Assembly (NCBI RefSeq): GCF_014705615.1
Contig: NZ_JACXJA010000017.1
Coordinates: 82,836-146,835 of the forward strand
DNA length: 64,000 nucleotides
Source: Paenibacillus oceani
GTDB lineage: Bacteria > Bacillota > Bacilli > Paenibacillales > NBRC-103111
Reading direction: 5' to 3'
Part shown: piece after piece, positions 34,646 to 43,150 of the stretch
Numbering within the stretch: position 1 is the stretch's first letter
How the letters are laid out: each line of letters starts with the position of its first letter
Translations under genes and position numbers: made by a program
The notes under the pieces: model-generated
The model's input: only the letters and a program-made list of their open reading frames with translations
What the model was told of the DNA's origin: nothing
The model's database searches: none

Positions 34646-36783
34646 CGCAGCCTCACCTCCTGGTAAACTTCATACACGAAGTCCTTCAGATCGCTGCTGA
34701 GACCCAAGATAACGAGCAGGAGCACGGCCAGGATAAAGAAAGCCAGGATCGACAGCACCAGGTTGACGATCGTTTCTCCGACCGAGTAGTTTTGCAGCGA
34801 CTGGACTTTCCAGAAAAACATAAGCCCTGCCCACAGATACATCATGTTAAGAATAAAATCATAGATCGCCAGCTCGGAATTCGTCATAATATTCGAAATG
34901 ATCGCAATCGGGATCCCGACCAGGATGACCGGCATCAGCGCGTAGGCGCTGCCGACGAACACGTCCTTGAAGCGGCCTTCACCGCGATAAATCGAGCTGA
35001 CCAGGTAGTTCGAGACGACCCAGCCGATCCAGATCAGCGCGAACTGCAAAAAGTGCGAGAGCACGTTGAACCGGTTCAAGTCGGTCATGTTAAACGAAAA
35101 GCTGGTGTACAGCCGCATGATGACCAGAGATGCGTAAGCGCACGCCAGAACGGCAAGCGCGCTCCAGTATCCGCCTTTGTTCTCGTAGCGGAGAGCGGTG
35201 AAGCCGTCGATCGGATGCTTCAGCAGGTAGAACATATGCCGGAACTGTACGGCGGCCGAATTTTGCGACCGTTTGCGGTTTTTCCAGGCATTCCGCCATT
35301 TGGTTTTACGGGTCAGCCGTTCGAATAAGGCAAGACCGATTACGAGCACAAGCACGATGGTAGCCATCAGCGAGAAGTTTTTCTGGAACCATTGAAGCCG
35401 GATTTGCCAGAACGCATTGGAAAATCCTTTGTGGTCTTCGGCACGTTTGAACAAATCGCGTGCTTCCTCGTAATTGCCCTGCTTGTAGGCGGCTTTTGCA
35501 AGACCGAGCATGGCCGGCGAGAAGTTGGCGTTCAGGCGCAGCACTTCGCGCCATGGGCCTTCGCTCTCTTCGTAACGGCCGGCAAGCGTCAGCTTGTTCG
35601 CCTCGTTCACTTTTATGCCGAATTCCGACAGTCTGAAAATTTGGACGACGCCTTCCTGGCCGTCGAGCAAATACAAATCGTTACGCGAGCTAGCGTCGAG
35701 GGCGACCGGATTTTTCATCAGGCCGAGCTGAGTCGTATTCGCCGAGGACGGGCCTGCCCAGAAGAACAACAGATTTCCGTTCGCGTCGTACTGGTTAATA
35801 TATTTGTACGAAGAGTCGATCGCCGTAATGTTGCCGTTGGAATCGACGGCAAGGTCGATCAGCTGCGGCGTCACTTGTCCGCCAGTTGCGAACCGGATAT
35901 CCATTCTCCGGACTTCGCCGTATACGTCCGTATCGGTTTTGAGCAAGTTCATGCCCCGGATGCTCAGCTTTTTGATCTGATTTTTCTTGATGCCTTGCCC
36001 GGCCGTGGTCGTGTACATGAACCCGTCGTTATCAACGGCGACGCTGCTGATCGCGCCCGGAAGCTTGCTAATCTCATTCGCGTACATTTCCTTCGTATAG
36101 AGCAGGCGTTTCATTGCGTCCAGCGGAGAGAACACTGTGGCGTTGGCCCCGTAGAAGCTTTGGAAGTTGCCTTCCGGATCGAGCTGCAGCAGACCTTGGT
36201 AGCCGCCGAGTACGGCGATGTACAGAAATCCGCGCTTGTCGACGACGAGCCGGGTCGGATCGTACTTGAACGCTTCCGGAATAAACTTGGAAGGCGGTCT
36301 GCCGTATTCTTTGGTAGATCCGTCCTTGTTCACGCGCACGACCCGCTTGTTGCCGGTGTCGGCGATGTAGATGATGCCGTCGTCCGTAACGAAGACGCCT
36401 TCCGGTTTGTTCAGCGGCTTGCCTTCAACAGTAGCTTCGATGTAACGAATCCATTTGCCGTTGGAATCGAATTGGACGATCCGGTTATTGCCGGTATCGG
36501 CTACATAGATGTTATCGCTTTTATCGATAAAAATATCTTTCGGGTTTTGCAGCGGCGAAGCTTTGGTAGCTCCCGGTTTGTCTTTATCCGGCACGGTTAA
36601 GTCTTTGCCGAATATTCCGACCGGAGTATACGCCGGCTGCGTCCAGATCAGGCGTCCTTGCTTCTCCTTGGAGTTCGTCCAGTACGGCACTTCCGCAAAT
36701 GCGGTCATCGGCATCACCGCGACGGCAACAGCCAAAGTCAGGACGAGAAGCATCAGGATCCGCCGGCTTTTATTCAGGTTCAT
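34642..36783 (-). CDS. NHL beta-propeller / TPR / Yip1 membrane protein
   Basis: A 713-residue protein with an unusual order of parts. Sec signal peptide 1-30 (ending AFA); an extracellular NHL propeller at about 75-395 with repeats such as NIYVADTGNNRIVQFDSNG, IIYIADTGNKRVVRVNKDG and GFLYIAVLGGYQGLLQLD; a TPR-like helical segment at 405-465 (YEESEGPWREVLRLNANFSPAMLGLAKAAYKQGNYEEARDL split over two helices); a membrane helix at about 478-496; then a Yip1-type domain of about five helices (535-705). It probably reads out extracellular ligand binding and docks with the permeases. It overlaps the next gene by 4 bases. GGAGG precedes the ATG at 36783. Confidence 0.85.
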   Translation of the reverse strand: MNLNKSRRILMLLVLTLAVAVAVMPMTAFAEVPYWTNSKEKQGRLIWTQPAYTPVGIFGKDLTVPDKDKPGATKASPLQNPKDIFIDKSDNIYVADTGNNRIVQFDSNGKWIRYIEATVEGKPLNKPEGVFVTDDGIIYIADTGNKRVVRVNKDGSTKEYGRPPSKFIPEAFKYDPTRLVVDKRGFLYIAVLGGYQGLLQLDPEGNFQSFYGANATVFSPLDAMKRLLYTKEMYANEISKLPGAISSVAVDNDGFMYTTTAGQGIKKNQIKKLSIRGMNLLKTDTDVYGEVRRMDIRFATGGQVTPQLIDLAVDSNGNITAIDSSYKYINQYDANGNLLFFWAGPSSANTTQLGLMKNPVALDASSRNDLYLLDGQEGVVQIFRLSEFGIKVNEANKLTLAGRYEESEGPWREVLRLNANFSPAMLGLAKAAYKQGNYEEARDLFKRAEDHKGFSNAFWQIRLQWFQKNFSLMATIVLVLVIGLALFERLTRKTKWRNAWKNRKRSQNSAAVQFRHMFYLLKHPIDGFTALRYENKGGYWSALAVLACAYASLVIMRLYTSFSFNMTDLNRFNVLSHFLQFALIWIGWVVSNYLVSSIYRGEGRFKDVFVGSAYALMPVILVGIPIAIISNIMTNSELAIYDFILNMMYLWAGLMFFWKVQSLQNYSVGETIVNLVLSILAFFILAVLLLVILGLSSDLKDFVYEVYQEVRLR

Positions 36784-36810
36784 GGTCAGACCTCCGAATC
36801 AGTCTAGTCC

Positions 36811-37725
36811 TTATTTAATGCCGGAATGTGCCATCGTGGCGATGACTTTCCGCTGGTAGAACAAGAAGAACAGCAGGTTAGGCAGGAAGAGGACGAGTGT
36901 AGCCGCCGCTGCCGCGCCTTGTCTTGCTACTGCGTTCGCCGCTCCGCCAAGAATCGTCTGGAGGAAAAACGGGAACGTCTTCATCGCTTCGTCCTGCATG
37001 AACAAGCGGGACGGTTCGATGTTGCTCCAAGCGCCTTGGAACGTCAGGATCGAAACCGTGGCGACGGCCGGCATAATCATCGGAATGACGATCTTATAAA
37101 ACACGGTCCATTCGCGGGCGCCGTCCATTTTGGCCGCCTCTAGCAGTTCGTTCGGCACCTGGTCGACGAACTGCTTCATCAGGAATACGCTGACCGGGGC
37201 CGCCAAGTACGGAAGCAGATGGCCCAGATAGTTATTCATGATGCCCAGCTTCGATACGACGAGGTAACGCGGAATTCCTACGGTCTCGCTCGCGAACATC
37301 AGTGTCAGAATGATCGTCGCGAACAAGAAGTTATGCCCGGGAAACTTGTGCTTGGACAGCGGGTAAGCGCACAGGGCGCTGACGATCACGACACCGATAA
37401 CGGTGAGCGCAGTCGCTATGATACTGTTGAACAAATACCGGGTAACCGGCACTACGGAGTTGCTCGACAGGGTGAACAATTCGATAAAGTTTTGCAAGGT
37501 CGGCTCCTCCACATAGATGCGTGGCGGAAAAATAAACAGTTCATGAAACGGCTTCAAGGAATGCGCGAATATAAACACCAGCGGGATGAGCATAAAAATC
37601 GCTAGCAGTGTTAAGATGACAATCAGCACTTTTTGAAAGCCGTCGATTCGATTCAGCTTATTTTTTCTTTTGAGCCGCATCGATGTCCAGAGACGCTTTA
37701 CCGGGTTGGGGGCGCTAGCAGCCAT
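36811..37725 (-). CDS. Carbohydrate ABC permease, first pair, MalG-type
   Basis: This 304-residue permease has six helices and the EAA loop LEAAKMDGAREWTVFYKIVIPM. Its ATG shares a base with the stop codon of the upstream permease (TAATG), with GAGGTGATG as ribosome site. Together with the 37725-38696 protein it forms the channel for the large binding protein encoded just upstream. Confidence 0.92.
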   Translation of the reverse strand: MAASAPNPVKRLWTSMRLKRKNKLNRIDGFQKVLIVILTLLAIFMLIPLVFIFAHSLKPFHELFIFPPRIYVEEPTLQNFIELFTLSSNSVVPVTRYLFNSIIATALTVIGVVIVSALCAYPLSKHKFPGHNFLFATIILTLMFASETVGIPRYLVVSKLGIMNNYLGHLLPYLAAPVSVFLMKQFVDQVPNELLEAAKMDGAREWTVFYKIVIPMIMPAVATVSILTFQGAWSNIEPSRLFMQDEAMKTFPFFLQTILGGAANAVARQGAAAAATLVLFLPNLLFFLFYQRKVIATMAHSGIK

Positions 37726-38696
37726 TACTCATCACCTCGACTTCCAAATAGCCTATGACTGAGCTTGTTCGCCAGGTACATCATGATCAGCAGGAATACC
37801 GAAATCGCCGACGCGTAACCCAGCTCGAAGCGGATATCGCCGTAGTCCTGAATATGGCTCATCAGAACGTGGCCCGCATATTGCGGCGTCGGGATGGTAC
37901 CGGACAAAGTCGCTCCGATTTCCCCGGCCTTAAACGTACCAACGATCGCCATTACGGCGCTGAACAACATCTGCGGCTTCATGGACGGAATCGTGATATA
38001 CCAGATTTCCTGCAGCCTGCTCTTGATGCCGTCGATGCGTCCGGCTTCGTACAGTTCTTTGTTGACGTTCAGTATACCCGCCAACTGGGCGAGGAAGCCG
38101 ATCCCCATACTGGCCCATAACGTAACGACGACCATGGAACCCATCAAATATTTAACGTCGGTAACCCAGAGGACCGGTTTGTCGATCAGGCCTAACTGGA
38201 GGAGAATACTGTTCAAGTAGCCGATCCGGTCGCCGTTCAGCAGCGGGAGCCAGACGGCGGCCAGCGCCGGACCTGCAACGAGCGAAGGGCTGTAAATGAT
38301 CAGCGCATACACGGTCCGCGAGAAGCTCGGCAGCTGCGAGATCAGCCAGGCGAGTATGAAGGAGGCGATGTAGCCTCCCGGCCCGACGAGAATCGCGAAC
38401 TTGATCGTGTTCGGCAGCGCGTGCTTCAGGAAGATCAAGTCTTGCGACAACAAATACAGGAAGTTCTGCCAGCCGACGAGCCGCGGCGGCTGCAGCCCGT
38501 TGAAATACGTAAAGCTCAGCAGGATCGCCACGATAATCGGAACCAAAATAAATAACGTAAAGCAGATGACGAACGGTGCGATAAACAGATAAGACAACCG
38601 GTACGACCAGATCAGCTTCATATAGTTTCTCATCCGTGTGCCGAATGCCGGTTTGTTGTTCAGGGGCACCGAAACACCGGTTTTACTTGTTAACAA
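37725..38696 (-). CDS. Carbohydrate ABC permease, first pair, MalF-type
   Basis: A permease of about 323 residues (LSYLFIAPFVICFTLFILVPIIVAILLSF start of the membrane part; EAA loop YEAGRIDGIKSRLQEIWYITIPS). The start is uncertain: TTG 38696 is preferred, because GAAGGGG is 9 bases upstream, over TTG 38705, which is too close, and GTG 38669. With TTG 38696 the gene overlaps the end of the binding-protein gene by 14 bases, so translation is coupled. Confidence 0.9.
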   Translation of the reverse strand: MLTSKTGVSVPLNNKPAFGTRMRNYMKLIWSYRLSYLFIAPFVICFTLFILVPIIVAILLSFTYFNGLQPPRLVGWQNFLYLLSQDLIFLKHALPNTIKFAILVGPGGYIASFILAWLISQLPSFSRTVYALIIYSPSLVAGPALAAVWLPLLNGDRIGYLNSILLQLGLIDKPVLWVTDVKYLMGSMVVVTLWASMGIGFLAQLAGILNVNKELYEAGRIDGIKSRLQEIWYITIPSMKPQMLFSAVMAIVGTFKAGEIGATLSGTIPTPQYAGHVLMSHIQDYGDIRFELGYASAISVFLLIMMYLANKLSHRLFGSRGDE

Positions 38697-41688
38697 ATCG
38701 GTCAACCCCTTCCCACGGTTTGGTTACTTGAGGCAGGTCCAGCGTATGCAGCACAGTACCGTCAGGCGAGACGAAGCCGAACTCCTGTTCCTTCCGGATC
38801 ATCTCGCGGTCGATATTGACGACGGCTTCCTCCAGCGATTCGCGGTAGTTCATTCCGTCGACGACCGTCCGGTTCCAAGCGTTGTTCAGCTCCCGCGCTA
38901 CGAAGTAAGCGCCTGGCGGGTTCGCCATTTCCTTGTACCATCTCCACTGCTCGAGGATGACGTTGCGGTCTTCTCTCGACCATGGAAGTCTTGTGAACGC
39001 TTCGACATTAGCGGTCGCCCAGCGGAAGGTGATGCCGTTGAACGACTCGAGATCCATGCCGTACCGCTCTTGCGTATCAGCTGAAAGCAGCCATTTCATA
39101 TATTTCCAAGCCGCATCTTTTTTCTGTGAGTTTTTGTACATAAACGCCGTCGTTTGACCGCCGGAGGACCAGCGCGCCACCGTGCCGTCCGGCTGCTTGA
39201 TGCCCGGCAGCGGAGCGATTCCCCACCAGCCGGTCAGCTCGGGAGCTGCTACGGCCAGCTGGATGTAAGTCGTATAGTCGGCCACCCCGATCGGCATATA
39301 GCCTTTACGGAAATGCTGATAGAAGTTCGGAACGCTCTTCTCCAGATCGTAAATGTTGAACAGATCGGTCCATTGCTTGAAGCCTTTGAACGCTTCCGGC
39401 GTGCTCAGTGCCGTTTGCATGCCGTCCTTGGTGAAGAAGTCGGCGCTGTTCTGATAGATGAACGTAATGAAATCGCCTGTCGGTACGTAGAAATTGTAGC
39501 CGCTTTGCTGCAGCGTCGGCAGCATCTCGTACACTTCGTCCCACGTATCCGGAATTTTCAGGCCGAGCTGCTCCATAATGTCTTTCCGGTAGAACATGAC
39601 TTTAAATTGCTGGGTTTCCGGCAGAGCGTAGTACCCTTTGTTATAGAAGAAAGGCATAAGCGCACCGGGTGCAAACTCGCTCTTGACCTTCTCGAAATCC
39701 GGGAATTCGCTCAAATCCTGCAGCGCTCCTCGCATCGCGAAGTCGATCGATTTGTCCTGAGGCTGCCCGAGCACGAGGTCGGGAGTGATGCCTGCAGCGT
39801 TTGCGTAGATCAGCAGATTTTCGTCAGCAAGAAGGTTGACCTTGACGCGTACACCGGTCTGCGGGGTGTACAGCTCGTCGCTCAGCTCCTGCAGCAGGTT
39901 GACGAAGTCGCGTCCGCGAGCTACCCATACGTTAAGCGCATCCGGATCGATGTCGGTAATGTCTTCTTTCTTAATGAAGGATAAGAAGAAATTGACGATG
40001 GTCGCTTTCGATTTCTCGAAAAAGTTCGCTTCCATTTTCGGCATATCCGTTCCGGCCGGCACGATATAAAATTGATCGAGCTGGAGCGGCGATTTGATCA
40101 GCGTTTCACGAAGTCCGCCAATTTTTTCCTGGAGGCTTGCGATCGAATCCATATGGTACGGGATCTCGTTCGGATAGCGCAAGTAGCTGTCCAGGTCCCG
40201 CTGTACGCTCTGAATCGTCTGATACACGTTGTCCGGCTTGCCGTTCGCTTTCAACTGCTCGTCGGCCATAATAACCAGCCGCTCGCGCACCGCTCTCAGC
40301 TTCTCCGGCAATTCGGGGAATTCTTCCTCGATTTTCCATGTCCGGTTTACGTCTACGACGGCGCCGGTCAACGCTTTAAGTTCCGCTGTCACTTCGCGAA
40401 GCAGATTGGTCGTTTCTTCGGATTGAATGATTACGGTTTGGAAAGGCGACGACGTTGCGATCATCGTAATGGTGTGCTTGCCTTTCTCAAAATAAAACTC
40501 GAACGGATTGCCCGCTTCGTCGGAAAGCGTTATCCCTTTCCATTTGTTCACGTACGGGAATTTGTATTCCAGCAGCTCGCGGAACGGGATTTTGCCGTCT
40601 ATCATAATCGTCCGGTAAGCGGCCATGTTTGTCAGCGTATTTTGCAGGGCGCGCATGGCGATTTTGTAACGTCCGCTTTCGGGCGCTTCGAACGTCCAGG
40701 AGACGGTCTGGCCGCCGGTTTGCCAGCGGGTGCCCCCGACGGTATTAAATCTTTCATTCCCTTGGGACAGAGGAACGGAAAGCGGGTCCTTATTAACGAC
40801 CATTTGAATAGCGACGTCGTTTTTGGTACCCATTTCTTCCGCCTGGAAATTCACGATATTGCCGGAAGAAGCTTGAGTTGCCGGCAGTTGCGCGGCGTAT
40901 TGCTTGTAATCGACGAATTGCTGCGGAGGGGTAATCCCGATCGAGCCGATCGCGATCGGTTCGCTGCCTGCCAGCCGGATCGTATGCTCGCCTGCCGACA
41001 GGTAAAACTTCAACGGTTCGCTGTACGAGTTAATGGAATCCCGGAACGGCTCGTCAAGCCATTGGTTGATGGATACGGACCTTGGCCGGATGTCGTCGTT
41101 TTTGAAATCCACCTTGGCGGGAAGTTCGTCCTTGAACAATCTGCGGAAGACGATCGCTCTGGCTTCGCGGTACGGGAACTGTCCATCGACGGTGACGGCC
41201 AGCTGTACCGGTCTCCGGTTCAACGAGCTGGTATTGTTCGGATCGTACGGATAATATTGCAGATTCATCTGATACAGTCCGGCTTTATCGACGCGAACCC
41301 GGTATTCGACCCAGTTGTCGCGTTCGCTCTTCCAGAGCAGCACGTTGTCTCTTCCTTGATACGATCCGCTCTGCGCCTGCTTAAACTCCGACTGGTTGGA
41401 AATGTCTGCGCCGTTGATCTTATAGGAGCCGGTTCCGGGTGCGTAGCCTTTCGTTGTCCAATCGGCCAGCGTCTGGGCGAAATAGGGCTCGAATTTGCCG
41501 AACATGCTCGACGTGGTTAAGTCGGCAGCCTTGGCGGATGTAGCCGCGTTCTGGGTCTTCGTTGCGGCCGTATCGGCGAATGCCGACTGCAAAGGCGAAG
41601 GACCGACGAAAGTTGGACCGAGAAGGACAGACACCGCGAGGACGACGGCTACGACCGCCCGCTTATTTTTGGTACGGGTACGTTGCAA
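38683..41688 (-). CDS. Giant multi-domain sugar-binding protein
   Basis: A 1001-residue exported protein, about twice the usual size. Signal peptide 1-38 (ending AFA) without a lipobox. Two jelly-roll, carbohydrate-module-like domains follow (about 95-250: NVLLWKSERDNWVEYRVRVDKAGLYQMNLQYYP; about 285-440: RYKIAMRALQNTL, KGKHTITMIA). A helical, coiled-coil-like spacer (about 445-560) leads to a family 1 sugar-binding core (600-960: VKVNLLADENLLIYANAAGITPDLVLG, KVMFYRKDIMEQLGLKIPDTWDEVYEML, GWWGIAPLPGIKQPDG). The TTG start at 41688 has AAGGAGG 8 bases upstream. The design suggests capture of a large or surface-bound glycan before transport by the two downstream permeases. Confidence 0.9.
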   Translation of the reverse strand: MQRTRTKNKRAVVAVVLAVSVLLGPTFVGPSPLQSAFADTAATKTQNAATSAKAADLTTSSMFGKFEPYFAQTLADWTTKGYAPGTGSYKINGADISNQSEFKQAQSGSYQGRDNVLLWKSERDNWVEYRVRVDKAGLYQMNLQYYPYDPNNTSSLNRRPVQLAVTVDGQFPYREARAIVFRRLFKDELPAKVDFKNDDIRPRSVSINQWLDEPFRDSINSYSEPLKFYLSAGEHTIRLAGSEPIAIGSIGITPPQQFVDYKQYAAQLPATQASSGNIVNFQAEEMGTKNDVAIQMVVNKDPLSVPLSQGNERFNTVGGTRWQTGGQTVSWTFEAPESGRYKIAMRALQNTLTNMAAYRTIMIDGKIPFRELLEYKFPYVNKWKGITLSDEAGNPFEFYFEKGKHTITMIATSSPFQTVIIQSEETTNLLREVTAELKALTGAVVDVNRTWKIEEEFPELPEKLRAVRERLVIMADEQLKANGKPDNVYQTIQSVQRDLDSYLRYPNEIPYHMDSIASLQEKIGGLRETLIKSPLQLDQFYIVPAGTDMPKMEANFFEKSKATIVNFFLSFIKKEDITDIDPDALNVWVARGRDFVNLLQELSDELYTPQTGVRVKVNLLADENLLIYANAAGITPDLVLGQPQDKSIDFAMRGALQDLSEFPDFEKVKSEFAPGALMPFFYNKGYYALPETQQFKVMFYRKDIMEQLGLKIPDTWDEVYEMLPTLQQSGYNFYVPTGDFITFIYQNSADFFTKDGMQTALSTPEAFKGFKQWTDLFNIYDLEKSVPNFYQHFRKGYMPIGVADYTTYIQLAVAAPELTGWWGIAPLPGIKQPDGTVARWSSGGQTTAFMYKNSQKKDAAWKYMKWLLSADTQERYGMDLESFNGITFRWATANVEAFTRLPWSREDRNVILEQWRWYKEMANPPGAYFVARELNNAWNRTVVDGMNYRESLEEAVVNIDREMIRKEQEFGFVSPDGTVLHTLDLPQVTKPWEGVDRFVNK

Positions 41689-41710
41689 GGGTAGATCCTC
41701 CTTCCTTGAG

Positions 41711-42832
41711 TTACGATTCGGTAAGCCGCACTCCGCTATCCCGATCGAAGAACAGCGCTTTGTGCATATCGAAAGCTACCGATACTTTCATCTCGTCATT
41801 GTAAAAGTTGCGCGGACTCGTACGTACGACAAGCATGTTCGGCCCGCCGATATCCAGATGAAGGAAGCGGTCGGCTCCCATCAGCTCGTTGAACTTGTGA
41901 ATGCCGTTAACGACGGCGTTGGGGAACGCATCGAATACGATCTGATCGACGCTGATGTTCTCCGGGCGGACGCCCAGGGTGACGACTTTGTTGACCAGCC
42001 GTTTGGCGGTCAGCTCCTTGGCTTTGCCCAGCGGAATTTCGAGGGCGAAGCGGCTTGTGTGGAATTCCAGCTTGCCTCCGTGTTCCTCCAGTCTTCCATC
42101 GATGAAGTTCATCGGAGGCGAACCGATAAAGCTGGCGACGAACGTATTGCTAGGATTGTTGTACACTTCCTCCGGCGTGTCGACCTGCTGAATGATGCCG
42201 TCCTTCATAACGACGATCCGGTTGGCCATCGTCATCGCTTCCGTCTGGTCATGCGTCACGTAAATCGTCGTAACTTCGAGCTGCTTGTGCAGCCGGATCA
42301 GCTCGGCGCGCATCTGTACGCGCAGCTTGGCGTCAAGGTTCGACAAGGGCTCGTCCATAAGAAACACTTCGGGGTTCCGTACGATCGCGCGGCCGAGTGC
42401 GACCCGCTGGCGCTGACCGCCGGACAGCTGCTTCGGCTTGCGTTCCAGATACTGCTCGATCTCGAGAACGCGGGCCGCGCGTTTGACGGCGATGTCGATC
42501 TCATGCTTCGGCATTTTGCGGAGACGCAAGCCGAAAGCGATATTTTCGTACACCGACATGTTCGGGTACAGGGCGTAGTTCTGGAACACCATCGCGATGT
42601 CCCGGTCTTTCGGAGGAAGATCGTTAACCAGCACGTTGTTAATGTAAATTTCGCCCTTGCTGATGTCCTCCAGGCCCGCGATCATGCGGAGCGTAGTAGA
42701 TTTGCCGCAGCCCGACGGGCCGACGAACACGACGAATTCCTTGTCTTCGATTTCCAGATTGAAATCTTTGACTACGGGCAACTTGTCTTTGCCGTAATGC
42801 TTGTAGACGTGGTTGAACAAGATCCGCGACAT
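41711..42832 (-). CDS. MsmX/UgpC-type sugar ABC ATPase
   Basis: This 373-residue ATPase is the multi-sugar importer type: Walker A GPSGCGKST, Q-loop VFQNYALYPNMSV, signature LSGGQRQRVALGRAIV, Walker B VFLMDEPLSNLDAKLR, H-loop YVTHDQTEAMTM, and a C-terminal regulatory OB domain (VTLGVRPENI). ATG 42832 begins MSRILFNHVYKHYG with AAGGGGG upstream; a longer frame to 42937 lacks support. It is the first gene of the 12-kb operon. Since the LplA-type operon at 12 kb has no ATPase, this protein could also serve that importer, as MsmX does in B. subtilis. Confidence 0.93.
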   Translation of the reverse strand: MSRILFNHVYKHYGKDKLPVVKDFNLEIEDKEFVVFVGPSGCGKSTTLRMIAGLEDISKGEIYINNVLVNDLPPKDRDIAMVFQNYALYPNMSVYENIAFGLRLRKMPKHEIDIAVKRAARVLEIEQYLERKPKQLSGGQRQRVALGRAIVRNPEVFLMDEPLSNLDAKLRVQMRAELIRLHKQLEVTTIYVTHDQTEAMTMANRIVVMKDGIIQQVDTPEEVYNNPSNTFVASFIGSPPMNFIDGRLEEHGGKLEFHTSRFALEIPLGKAKELTAKRLVNKVVTLGVRPENISVDQIVFDAFPNAVVNGIHKFNELMGADRFLHLDIGGPNMLVVRTSPRNFYNDEMKVSVAFDMHKALFFDRDSGVRLTES

Positions 42833-42863
42833 ATGCCGAATACCCCCTTGATAGTGAATTAAC

Positions 42864-42877
42864 AGAAAGCGTTTGCA
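42864..42877 (-). promoter_or_regulatory. Candidate cre site in the msmX leader
   Basis: AGAAAGCGTTTGCA (plus sense) is a good match to the CcpA cre pattern apart from its first base. It lies between the TATAAT box and the ATPase start, in the transcribed leader, where CcpA would block elongation. Confidence 0.55.
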
Positions 42878-42891
42878 AATCGTTATAACTT

Positions 42892-43000
42892 CCATTATAA
42901 GAATAGGGCTGTGAAATTGGTGTGAAGAAAACGACATGATTCGCGAGGAAACCGGATGTTAGACCCGGAACATACCGGTTTCATGTGAATTTCGCGTGAA
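42892..43000 (-). promoter_or_regulatory. Activator-type promoter with TGTGAA direct repeats
   Basis: In plus-strand sense TGTGAA-N5-TGTGAA lies at 42910-42926, and TGTGAA-N5-CGTGAA at 42984-43000; each pair has the 11-bp period of PhoB/OmpR/PhoP boxes (TTCACA on the transcribed strand). Minus-strand TATAAT is at 42899-42894, exactly 10 bp from the first box, and the region 17 bp upstream of it has no -35. This matches an activator-dependent class II promoter. Confidence 0.75.
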
Positions 43001-43150
43001 TTTAAAGATATTATGAATAATACGGCAGTCCCGTTCCTTCTTATTCCTATTTGAGACAAGTAAATTTTATATGAAGATTGAGAGCGCCTGATGTAAGTCC
43101 GGGCAAGTCGTTGTATGATTGAGAAAACGATTACTATAGGAGGAGTTCCG

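Larger units (their letters stand above)
42833..43150. other. Regulatory region between msmX operon and hydrolase gene
   Basis: Contains the cre site, TATAAT box and TGTGAA repeats of the leftward operon. The right part (43001-43150) should hold the promoter of the alpha/beta hydrolase gene, but I see no convincing -35/-10 pair. No gene. Confidence 0.55.

Noticed and set aside
40072..41520. 482-aa plus-strand frame
   Set aside because: Antisense to the giant binding protein gene, which has signal peptide, family motifs and operon context.
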